This document shows, in pieces, positions 27,408 through 34,027 of a stretch of DNA of 37,777 nucleotides. The first letter of the stretch is position 1, and each line of letters starts with the position of its first letter. The position numbers and the translations under genes are program-made. The notes below the pieces were generated by a model. It was not told the origin of the DNA. It was given only the letters and a program-made list of their open reading frames with translations, and searched no databases. The DNA lies in the NCBI GenBank assembly GCA_902578805.1, contig CACHEH010000011.1:1-37777 (forward strand). The letters run 5' to 3'. This DNA comes from an uncultured SAR116 cluster alpha proteobacterium (GTDB lineage Bacteria; Pseudomonadota; Alphaproteobacteria; Puniceispirillales; Marisalimonadaceae).

Positions 27408-28181
27408 TTAATTTTCACAATCTCTTACTTGAATTCCATTTTTTAACATTTCTTTTTTTACAGAACTTATTGAATGAATACCATAATGGAATATTGATGC
27501 AGCTAAAACTGCTGACGCACCTGCTTGTAAAACAACATCTACCATATCCCTTGGACTTCCAGCACCACCAGAAGCGATTACAGGAACTGAAACGTTTTTA
27601 GCAATTAATTTCGTAAGTTTTAAATTGTACCCTTTTTTGGTTCCATCAGAGTTCATTGATGTTAACAAAATTTCGCCAGCTCCATTCTTTACACCCTGTT
27701 TTGCCCATTTAAGAACATCTATGTTTGTTTTTTTTCTTCCTCCGTGAGTGGTTACTTCATATCCACATGGTAATTTTTTATTTTCTATTGCATCAATCGC
27801 TAAAACAACACATTGATTTCCAAATTTATCTGAAGATTCTCTTATAAAATTTGGATTGTAAACTGCTGATGAATTTATAGATACTTTATCGGCCCCTGAA
27901 TTTAATAATTCTCTAAAATCCTTAAGATTATTTACACCACCTCCAACAGTAAGAGGTACAAAACATGACTCGGCAGTTTTGGAGATTACATTAAACATTG
28001 TTCTCCTTTTTTCATTAGTAGCTGAAATATCAAGAAAGCAAATTTCATCAGCTCCAATTAAGCTATATTGCCTAGCCTGTTCAACTGGATCACCTGCATC
28101 TTTCAAATTAATAAAATTTATACCTTTAACTGTTCTTCCATTATGAACATCTAAACATGCGATCACTCTTGTAGAAAGCAT
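27408..28181 (-). CDS. hisF: Imidazole glycerol phosphate synthase, cyclase subunit
   Basis: A 257-residue (beta/alpha)8 barrel that uses ammonia from HisH to convert PRFAR into imidazole glycerol phosphate and AICAR. Catalytic Asp11 (ACLDVHNGRTVKG) and Asp130 (VLAIDAI) fall at the positions known for this enzyme, and LTVGGGVNN and IASGGAGSPRDM form the phosphate sites. It overlaps hisA by one base. Confidence 0.98.
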   Translation of the reverse strand: MLSTRVIACLDVHNGRTVKGINFINLKDAGDPVEQARQYSLIGADEICFLDISATNEKRRTMFNVISKTAESCFVPLTVGGGVNNLKDFRELLNSGADKVSINSSAVYNPNFIRESSDKFGNQCVVLAIDAIENKKLPCGYEVTTHGGRKKTNIDVLKWAKQGVKNGAGEILLTSMNSDGTKKGYNLKLTKLIAKNVSVPVIASGGAGSPRDMVDVVLQAGASAVLAASIFHYGIHSISSVKKEMLKNGIQVRDCEN

Positions 28182-28939
28182 TAGTTCTTGACCTTTTTTA
28201 TTGCTTTTAAAGCTTCAGAAAATGAAAATTTATTATCGTATAGTGCTTTTCCGATTATAACACCTTGGATACCATTTGCAAATTCATCACTTAATCTTGA
28301 AATATCATTTAAAGAAGCAACTCCACCGGAGGCAATTACAGGATGTGGAATTAACTTAGCGAAATTTAAAGTTTGATCAAGGCTAATACCTTGCAGGCTG
28401 CCATCTTTAGAAATATCAGTGTATATTATTGAATTAATAACTGATGATTTAAATTTTTTAACTAAATCTACAGCCATAATGCCTGACTGTTTTTTCCAAC
28501 CATGAGAAGCTAATTTGCCATCTCTTACATCAGCCCCAACGATTATTTTTTTGAAATATTTTTTATCTAATTGATTTATGAATTTTGGATTTTCTAATGC
28601 TAATGTTCCTAAAATTACACGATTAACTGATCTTTGTAACCAAAAATCAATGTCATTTATATTTCTTATACCTCCACCTATTTGAATTTTTACTTGATCT
28701 TTTAATTTCTTCAAAATTTTTTCTATGGACTTCTTATTTTCTTTATTGCCAGAAACTGCACCATCAAGATCTACGATGTGTAGCCATTCTGCACCTTGAT
28801 CAATAAAAGACATTGCTTGATCCAGTGGATCAGTATTATAAATTGTATCCTTCTCCATATCTCCAAATAGAAGTCTAACACATTTACCATCCTTAATATC
28901 AATAGCAGGATACAAAGTAAAAATTTTTTCGTTCATCAT
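28181..28939 (-). CDS. hisA: ProFAR isomerase
   Basis: A 252-residue (beta/alpha)8 barrel homologous to HisF that isomerises ProFAR to PRFAR. Catalytic Asp14 is in YPAIDIKDGKCVRL and Asp137 in GADVRDGKLASHGW; IGGGIRN and ASGGVASLND are the phosphate loops. It starts with two adjacent ATGs; the first overlaps the stop of the upstream GNAT gene as ATGA. Confidence 0.97.
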   Translation of the reverse strand: MMNEKIFTLYPAIDIKDGKCVRLLFGDMEKDTIYNTDPLDQAMSFIDQGAEWLHIVDLDGAVSGNKENKKSIEKILKKLKDQVKIQIGGGIRNINDIDFWLQRSVNRVILGTLALENPKFINQLDKKYFKKIIVGADVRDGKLASHGWKKQSGIMAVDLVKKFKSSVINSIIYTDISKDGSLQGISLDQTLNFAKLIPHPVIASGGVASLNDISRLSDEFANGIQGVIIGKALYDNKFSFSEALKAIKKVKN

Positions 28940-29472
28940 TTCAGTTCTTTGTAATAGTAATAACCCGCTATATATTTTCCATCAATATAAACAGCCTTTG
29001 GATTAATACCAGATCTAACATATCCAGCTTGTTCGTATAATTGAATTGCTCTTGTTTGAGTTTCTCTAACCTCTAAATTAATAACTTTAAATCCATCTTG
29101 TTTAGCTTTTAATTCAGCTTTTTGAAAGACAGCTTTAGCAAGTCCAAAGCCTCTGGCCCAGGACGCAAAGAAGAAAGTGCTTAGAATGCAAGAATGGGAT
29201 TGAGCTTCATTATTTTTTGCCGGTTTAATTAATTGAGCTGACCCAGCCACTACGTTGTCTAATTTTCCGATAATCAACACTCTTTCTGGAATTAGTAAAA
29301 CACCTTTCCAATAGTTTTGAAGAGTTTTTAACGATGGAGGAGAAATCCATCCAAAACCACCTCCAGCTAAAATTGCTTCTTCAGTGGCTTCACATAATTC
29401 TTGTAAATCAATTTTACTTAAACTTTTACATAATTCAGCTTTTACATTATAATTTTTAAGTTTTGTATCCAT
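28936..29472 (-). CDS. GNAT family N-acetyltransferase inside the his operon
   Basis: A 178-residue acetyltransferase fold. Motif A is STFFFASWARGFGLAKAVFQKAELKAK (R/Q-x-x-G-x-G/A acetyl-CoA loop seen as ARGFGLA). It is followed by INLEVRETQTRAIQLYEQAGYVRSG, the typical GNAT C-terminal strand-helix-strand. No signal or membrane segment. The substrate is unknown. It lies between hisH and hisA: 15 bp after hisH, and its stop overlaps the hisA start. It must therefore be co-expressed with histidine synthesis, though nothing in the sequence shows a role in it. Confidence 0.88.
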   Translation of the reverse strand: MDTKLKNYNVKAELCKSLSKIDLQELCEATEEAILAGGGFGWISPPSLKTLQNYWKGVLLIPERVLIIGKLDNVVAGSAQLIKPAKNNEAQSHSCILSTFFFASWARGFGLAKAVFQKAELKAKQDGFKVINLEVRETQTRAIQLYEQAGYVRSGINPKAVYIDGKYIAGYYYYKELK

Positions 29473-29487
29473 TTAAACTCTTTAAAA

Positions 29488-30147
29488 TCACGGTTTCCAT
29501 TTAAGCCAGTTATATATAAATTTTTGACCCGAATTACCACTCTTTTCTGGATGAAATTGCACACCTATGTAATTGTCTTTACCTATAATTGCAGGTATTC
29601 TTTGGTTGTAAATTGTATTAGCAAGTATTTCGTTTGTACTTTTACTCTCAAGAGCGTATGAGTGTACAAAATAATATTGTTCTTTTTCATTAATATTGTC
29701 AAAAATTGGATGGTTTCTATCCTCAATCTGTAAATTATTCCAACCAATGTGTGGTATTTTATAACTTCTTCCAAGATAATCTAAACCATTTTTTTTTAAT
29801 TTTTTGAAACAACCATCAAGCCAGCCAAAACCTGAAGTTCTTTTTTTTTCAAGACTATAATCAACCATTAGTTGCATTCCAACACAAATGCCTAAAAATT
29901 TTTTTCTTTTGTTAAGAACTTGGTTTGTTAATAAATCTAATAATCCAATTATTTTTAACAATCCTTTTTTGCAATCAGGAAAAGAACCAACACCAGGCAA
30001 AATTAAATGATCAGCCTTTGAGATTATGCTTAGGTTATTTGTAACTATAATTTTAAAATTTAAATTGTTGACTGCAACAGTATTTTTAAATGCATTTTCT
30101 ACAGACCTTAAATTGCCAGATCCATAGTCTATTATAACAAGATTCAT
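29488..30147 (-). CDS. hisH: Imidazole glycerol phosphate synthase, glutamine amidotransferase subunit
   Basis: A 219-residue class I glutaminase that supplies ammonia to HisF. IDYGSGNLRSVENAF is the N-terminal signature, the nucleophile is Cys88 in LGICVGMQL, and the catalytic pair is His199/Glu201 in VQFHPEKSG. Length is slightly above the usual 200-215. It begins 1 bp after the hisB stop. Confidence 0.97.
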   Translation of the reverse strand: MNLVIIDYGSGNLRSVENAFKNTVAVNNLNFKIIVTNNLSIISKADHLILPGVGSFPDCKKGLLKIIGLLDLLTNQVLNKRKKFLGICVGMQLMVDYSLEKKRTSGFGWLDGCFKKLKKNGLDYLGRSYKIPHIGWNNLQIEDRNHPIFDNINEKEQYYFVHSYALESKSTNEILANTIYNQRIPAIIGKDNYIGVQFHPEKSGNSGQKFIYNWLKWKP

Positions 30148-30148
30148 T

Positions 30149-30766
30149 TTATTTGTTTCCAGTTAAAGTTCCTTTTGTAGATGGAATATTATTTAAATTT
30201 CTTAAATCTAACATAATAGCCTTTCTCAAAGAGATTGCCATAGATTTAAAACATGATTCTAAAATGTGGTGAGTGTTTTTGCCATAAATATTTTCTATAT
30301 GAAGTGTTAAAGATGCTGATTGAGAAAAAGATTGAAAAAACTCTCTAAAAATTTCTGTCTCTACTCCCTTAATTGATATGTTTGGCAAAAAAACATTCCA
30401 AATGAGCCAAGGTCGTCCTGAGATATCAATGCAGCACCTAGTTAAACATTCATCCATAGGTAAATATGTATAGCTATATCTATTTATGCCCGTTTTACTA
30501 TCTAATGCATCATTTATAGCCTTACCAAGTGCCCAACCAACATCTTCCATAGTATGATGTGCATCTATTTGAAGGTCACCTTTACATTTAAGGTCAATAT
30601 CTATAAGACTATGTTTAGATAATTGCTCAATCATATGATCAAAAAATGGCAAGCCTGTGTTTATATTGTTGTCACCAGAACCATCTAAATTTACTGTGAC
30701 TGAAATCTTTGTTTCATTGGTTTTTCTCTCAAAAGAAGAGGTTCTTTTGTTTACTTTTTCTGTCAT
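30149..30766 (-). CDS. hisB: Imidazoleglycerol-phosphate dehydratase
   Basis: A 205-residue monofunctional dehydratase (no HisB phosphatase domain) that converts imidazole glycerol phosphate to imidazole acetol phosphate. The two metal motifs are HHTMED at 70-75 and HHILE at 166-170, with FFDHMIEQLSKH and SGRPWLIWNV also typical. It is first of the his genes here, 16 bp after smr. A perfect DnaA box lies in that short gap. Confidence 0.97.
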   Translation of the reverse strand: MTEKVNKRTSSFERKTNETKISVTVNLDGSGDNNINTGLPFFDHMIEQLSKHSLIDIDLKCKGDLQIDAHHTMEDVGWALGKAINDALDSKTGINRYSYTYLPMDECLTRCCIDISGRPWLIWNVFLPNISIKGVETEIFREFFQSFSQSASLTLHIENIYGKNTHHILESCFKSMAISLRKAIMLDLRNLNNIPSTKGTLTGNK

Positions 30767-30769
30767 TGT

Positions 30770-30778
30770 TTATCCACA
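30770..30778 (+). other. Isolated perfect DnaA box upstream of hisB
   Basis: TTATCCACA in the 16-bp smr-hisB gap, 4 bp before the hisB start codon on the opposite strand. A single 9-mer can occur by chance in this composition, so function is uncertain. Confidence 0.35.
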
Positions 30779-30782
30779 ATTG

Positions 30783-31250
30783 TTAAATATGTTTTTTAAA
30801 TTTGTTTTTAATTTTTATTAATAAGGCACCTTCGCCACCAAAATTTTTAGGTGCAATATCGTATCTAATTATAAATTTTTTTAGAACATATTCAGTCAAC
30901 CATTTTGGTACTTCTTCTTTTAAGACCCCTTTGTTAAATTGTCCTTTACCAGTAATTATTAATACACTCCTAATATTTTTATCATAACAATCTATTAAAT
31001 ATTTATGTAAAATTAACTTCGCAGTATATAGTGAATAGCCATGTAAATCTAATTTTGCACCAGGTTTAAAACCCTTTTTCCTTGAAATGTTGGAATCATT
31101 TTTTAACTTGTGAGTCTTGTGTAAGTTACTTTTTAACAAGCGATCTTCTGAGTTATCCATATTTTTCTTATTTACTCTTAGTACCGAATTTTCAAAATTA
31201 GAGATATATTTATCCCAAATTTTTTTGTCATATTTTGAAATAAAGCCCAT
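30783..31250 (-). CDS. Smr domain protein
   Basis: A 155-residue protein with a charged N-terminal half and a C-terminal Smr domain (about 64-150). LDLHGYSLYTAK at 67-78 carries the LDxHG motif, and the usual HGxG appears as TGKG at 100-103. Smr domains of MutS2 and relatives have been linked to nuclease activity on branched DNA or on mRNA, but the free-standing alphaproteobacterial form (DUF2027-free, next to Tim44/MltA genes) is uncharacterised. It is cytoplasmic, 21 bp downstream of timA. Confidence 0.88.
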   Translation of the reverse strand: MGFISKYDKKIWDKYISNFENSVLRVNKKNMDNSEDRLLKSNLHKTHKLKNDSNISRKKGFKPGAKLDLHGYSLYTAKLILHKYLIDCYDKNIRSVLIITGKGQFNKGVLKEEVPKWLTEYVLKKFIIRYDIAPKNFGGEGALLIKIKNKFKKHI

Positions 31251-31271
31251 TTGATAAATAACTTTACTTGT

Positions 31272-31901
31272 TCAGTAGCTTTTTGTTTCAATTAACGTCC
31301 AATTTGGGTTCTCATCTTTAATTTTTCTTTCATAGACCCACTCATCTTTAACAAGAATTGCTTCTTCTTTATCGCCATCAATAATCTGTTCGTTTTTATC
31401 CATTAATGCTCTTATCTGTAATGACTCATACCGTACGTTAATTTTTATTGATGATTTTGTAATAACTGACTTAATTATTTTATTTTCTTGAATCGATTTT
31501 AAGTCAATTAACAACACTTCATTTTCCTTGTTTCGTTCTTCAATTGCAACTTTGAAACTTTTAAGAACTGATGGTTTAATAAAATCTTTAATAGTGTCTA
31601 GATTTCCACTTACGAAACTATTTAAAACCATTTCAAAAAAGGTTTTCGATCCATCTAAGAAATCTGAAGCGTTAAATTTTGGATCAACTTCAAGGATTTT
31701 CTCTATTTCTATATTTTCTGAATTACTTCTTTTTGTTTCAATAGAAACTACATTTGTGAACTGTTTATCTTGATTTTTTTTATTAATATTTGTTTCTTCA
31801 AAACCAGTTTTAGTACCTAATATATTTTTTAGTCTAAAAATTAAAAATATTGCTATTACGCCAAATATAAGAATATCAAGATAAGGGAAGTTGTTCTGCA
31901 T
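31272..31901 (-). CDS. Tim44-like domain protein TimA
   Basis: A 209-residue protein with an N-terminal membrane segment (about 7-24, LDILIFGVIAIFLIFRL), a polar linker, and a Tim44 domain at about 75-205. That domain starts near FNASDFLDGSKTFFEMVLNSF, and the segment SITKSSIKINVRYESLQIRAL ends at the WTLIETK pattern. It matches alphaproteobacterial relatives of mitochondrial Tim44, which are inner-membrane-attached; their role is not settled, and import motor function is not implied here. It heads the leftward timA-smr-his group and is divergent from secB. Confidence 0.87.
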   Translation of the reverse strand: MQNNFPYLDILIFGVIAIFLIFRLKNILGTKTGFEETNINKKNQDKQFTNVVSIETKRSNSENIEIEKILEVDPKFNASDFLDGSKTFFEMVLNSFVSGNLDTIKDFIKPSVLKSFKVAIEERNKENEVLLIDLKSIQENKIIKSVITKSSIKINVRYESLQIRALMDKNEQIIDGDKEEAILVKDEWVYERKIKDENPNWTLIETKSY

Positions 31902-31941
31902 ATTTTTTTACCACCATTAATTTAAGAAGTTAGTCAAATGT

Positions 31942-31947
31942 ATTATA
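31942..31947 (-). promoter_or_regulatory. Candidate -10 element for the timA-smr-his operon
   Basis: Minus-strand TATAAT about 40 bp before timA in the 124-bp timA/secB gap. The -35 position (ATATTA) is poor. Confidence 0.3.
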
Positions 31948-32025
31948 CAAAAAAAATTAAAAATTAATATTCATAATTACTTAATTCATATATACATACT
32001 TTTAGTTAATTATTTAGAGAATTAA

Positions 32026-32451
32026 ATGAACAATGTAAATGAAAATAAAATTGATGAAATAGAAGTTATAAGACATTACATAAAAGATCTTTCTTTTGAG
32101 AATCCTCTAGATATTAATCAAAATAAATCTATTCAAAATGGTAATTACGAAATTTCTTCAAATATGAACGTTATATATGAACCCTATAATAATAATTTTT
32201 TTAGTTTAATTATTAAAATTACCCTTGACTGTTCATTGAAAAAGGAAAACATCAAATTGTCTCACCTGGAACTTGATTACTTTAGTTTTTTTAAAACATT
32301 TAATGAAAGTCTTGATCAAAAGTCATTAACCGAAAATGGTCTTAAGCTTATATTTCCTTATGCAAAAACTATAATTGAAGAAATTACTAATAAAGGTGGT
32401 AATATACCTATTTCTCTAGAAGACATAGATTTTAAACTTGTAGAAAATTAA
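32026..32451 (+). CDS. secB: Protein-export chaperone SecB
   Basis: A 141-residue tetrameric chaperone that keeps preproteins unfolded and hands them to SecA. It is recognised by IRHYIKDLSFENPLDI near the N-terminus and the C-terminal KLIFPYAKTIIEEITNKGGNIPISLEDIDF, matching the 'LFPFAR..I...T..GGFPP..L..IDF' pattern. The middle is diverged: the usual hydrophobic strand ending in YAGLF reads YFSFF here. Location beside dnaQ and coaE is typical of alphaproteobacteria. Its stop overlaps the dnaQ stop by 4 bp, tail to tail. Confidence 0.9.
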   Translation: MNNVNENKIDEIEVIRHYIKDLSFENPLDINQNKSIQNGNYEISSNMNVIYEPYNNNFFSLIIKITLDCSLKKENIKLSHLELDYFSFFKTFNESLDQKSLTENGLKLIFPYAKTIIEEITNKGGNIPISLEDIDFKLVEN

Positions 32452-33158
32452 ACAATTAATTTTGTCCATATGTTATTCTTTATATTTTTTATGCTCTCAA
32501 GATGAGATGATAAATCTTTTTGATTTATGTCAACGCGCTTTATGTCCTTTTTTTTTAGATTTTGATAATACTCATCTATATTAAACGTAGAATCTTGTTT
32601 TTCTTGACTTTGTGATTCATCATAAGTAACAAATTCCAACTTAGACTGTTTTCCGCCAATCAATTCAAGATAGACAGAAGCTAATAATTTAGCATCTTTC
32701 AGGGCTCCATGTATATTTCTATCTGACAAATCGATATTATATTTCCTACATAGGGAGTCTAAACTGACAGCTTGACCTAAAAATCTTTTTTTAGCCAATT
32801 GCAAAGTATCTATTACACGATCTTCATTTAAAGCACTAATTTTACATCTCTCTAGCTCTGAGTTTATGAATCCAACATCAAACGTAGCATTATGGATGAT
32901 AATTTTACTATCCGATAAAAATTCAAGAAAATCGTCAACTATTTCATAGAATTTAGGCTTATTAATCAAAAACTGACTGCTTAAACCATGCACTTTTTCA
33001 GCCGCATAGTCTGAATCTCTTTCTGGATTGAGGTAATGGTGAAAATAATTACCTGTTGGAACATGATTTTCCAGTTCAACTATACCAATTTCAACTATTC
33101 TATGACCAATTTCAAAATTTAGACCCGTGGTTTCAGTGTCCAGTACTAGTTCTCTCAT
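32448..33158 (-). CDS. dnaQ: DNA polymerase III epsilon subunit (3'-5' proofreading exonuclease)
   Basis: A 236-residue DEDDh exonuclease. Metal and catalytic residues are Asp7/Glu9 (LDTETTG), Asp94 (HNATFDVGF), His150 and Asp155 (NIHGALKDAKLLA). The C-terminal ~60 residues are polar and would hold the alpha-subunit binding tail. The start is fixed because the catalytic DTETTG begins six residues in; AGGTG lies six bases upstream. It therefore truly overlaps the coaE end by 26 bp. Confidence 0.96.
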   Translation of the reverse strand: MRELVLDTETTGLNFEIGHRIVEIGIVELENHVPTGNYFHHYLNPERDSDYAAEKVHGLSSQFLINKPKFYEIVDDFLEFLSDSKIIIHNATFDVGFINSELERCKISALNEDRVIDTLQLAKKRFLGQAVSLDSLCRKYNIDLSDRNIHGALKDAKLLASVYLELIGGKQSKLEFVTYDESQSQEKQDSTFNIDEYYQNLKKKDIKRVDINQKDLSSHLESIKNIKNNIWTKLIV

Positions 33159-33768
33159 GTTTAGTCACCTTTCTGCTAATTATTATTCCAAATAAATATA
33201 TTAAAACAATAAAAAAACTAATTAATTTCCCATATGATGTGCTTATTAAAAAAGGTCGCTTTTTAATTTTTCTTTCAAAGCTCCATTGACTACTATTTAT
33301 GAGATTAAATTTCTCTTCGGTCATATCCTGTCTTTTTAAAACCCTTTTTTTTTGTATCTTTTTGGACGAGTTTACCAGAAATACGTAGTGACATTCTTTA
33401 TCTGTACGAGTTTCATATAATAGTGGTATGTCCAATCCCACAAAATAACATTTATTGTTTTTTTTAATGAAACACTTTCTTTTCCTTTTAACTATAGGAT
33501 GTATAATTTTTTCAAGAATTTTCCTTTCATGCTTTCTTTCAAATATTATTTTACTAAGCAAAACTTTATTAATTCTTTTTTCCTGTTCAGATAAAACTAC
33601 TGTTTCAGGCCAAATATCTCCAATTTTTTCTTTAACATCCTTGTTTTTTTCCAATATGTTTCTAACTTCTTTATCTGAATCAAATACAGGTATATTTAAT
33701 AACCTAAGCATAGAGGAAATAGTTGTTTTCCCCATCCCAATTGAGCCTGTTATGCCAATAAGTATCAT
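33133..33768 (-). CDS. coaE: Dephospho-CoA kinase
   Basis: A 211-residue P-loop kinase for the last step of coenzyme A synthesis. Walker A is GITGSIGMGKTT at 5-16, with FDSDKEVR at 29-36, the HP pair in IIHPIVKRKRK at 88-98, LDIPLLYE at 112-119 and RQDMTEEKF at 146-154. The C-terminal helix after STSYGK is unusually hydrophobic (about 182-198), resembling a membrane segment. It then ends in a basic tail that overlaps dnaQ. It is the first leftward gene from the proposed origin. Confidence 0.92.
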   Translation of the reverse strand: MILIGITGSIGMGKTTISSMLRLLNIPVFDSDKEVRNILEKNKDVKEKIGDIWPETVVLSEQEKRINKVLLSKIIFERKHERKILEKIIHPIVKRKRKCFIKKNNKCYFVGLDIPLLYETRTDKECHYVFLVNSSKKIQKKRVLKRQDMTEEKFNLINSSQWSFERKIKKRPFLISTSYGKLISFFIVLIYLFGIIISRKVTKHERTSTGH

Positions 33769-33800
33769 AATTAAATATTTTTAGTTGTTAATAAAATGTT

Positions 33801-33860
33801 TATAAACTTATTTTTGCTTTATTTTTTCTTTTTTTTTTTTTTTTATTTACATTTATTAAT
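33801..33860. other. T-rich candidate DNA unwinding element
   Basis: About 60 bp with almost no G or C, strongly T-biased on the plus strand, including 16 consecutive T. It adjoins the DnaA-box cluster on the coaE side, where strand opening would be expected. Position is inferred from composition only. Confidence 0.5.
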
Positions 33861-33872
33861 ATCTTAAGAACA

Positions 33873-33881
33873 TGTGGATAT
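33873..33881 (-). other. DnaA box 1 (one mismatch)
   Basis: Minus strand ATATCCACA versus TTATCCACA; the first base differs. Confidence 0.55.
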
Positions 33882-33892
33882 AAATTATATTT

Positions 33893-33901
33893 TGTGAATA
33901 A
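33893..33901 (-). other. DnaA box 2
   Basis: Minus strand TTATTCACA, which fits the classic TTATNCACA definition. Confidence 0.6.
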
Positions 33902-33944
33902 TATCTTTATTCGTTATGTTTATTTAATATTTTTTTTTATAAGA

Positions 33945-33953
33945 TGTGGATAA
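33945..33953 (-). other. DnaA box 3 (perfect)
   Basis: Minus strand TTATCCACA, exact consensus. With box 4 it forms an inverted pair with 10-bp arms and a 17-bp spacer. Confidence 0.75.
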
Positions 33954-33970
33954 ATATTTTATAAACTATA

Positions 33971-33979
33971 TTATCCACA
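33971..33979 (+). other. DnaA box 4 (perfect)
   Basis: Plus strand TTATCCACA, exact consensus, facing box 3; 48 bp before the hemE start. Confidence 0.75.
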
Positions 33980-34027
33980 TAAATACAGAAAACAACAACA
34001 ACAATTATTTTATTATAAGATTTTTTT

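Larger units (their letters stand above)
33769..34027. other. oriC: Putative chromosomal replication origin oriC
   Basis: A 259-bp gap between leftward coaE and rightward hemE. It holds a T-rich, easily melted stretch (33801-33860, with a 16-T run at 33829-33844). Next to it are four DnaA boxes within 107 bp: 33873-33881 (one mismatch), 33893-33901 (TTATTCACA), and perfect TTATCCACA at 33945-33953 and 33971-33979. The origins of Caulobacter and of other alphaproteobacteria are known to lie next to hemE. Gene orientation diverges here on both sides, and a parS lies 2.8 kb away. No GANTC (CcrM) site is present in it. No dnaA gene is in the window, which is normal for this class. Confidence 0.82.

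Noticed and set aside
26727-31901. Histidine attenuator or leader peptide before the his genes
   Set aside because: No run of His codons or terminator/antiterminator pair is visible upstream of timA or hisB.
33133-33300. Frameshift near the 3' end of coaE
   Set aside because: The C-terminal part still follows the family pattern (RQDMTEEKF, then an LISTSYGK segment in the usual DFVIDTG position), so the hydrophobic tail looks genuine.
33829-33844. Run of 16 T as a possible assembly or sequencing fault
   Set aside because: It is intergenic, sits in a T-rich stretch expected at an origin, and no frame is disturbed; its exact length may still be uncertain.
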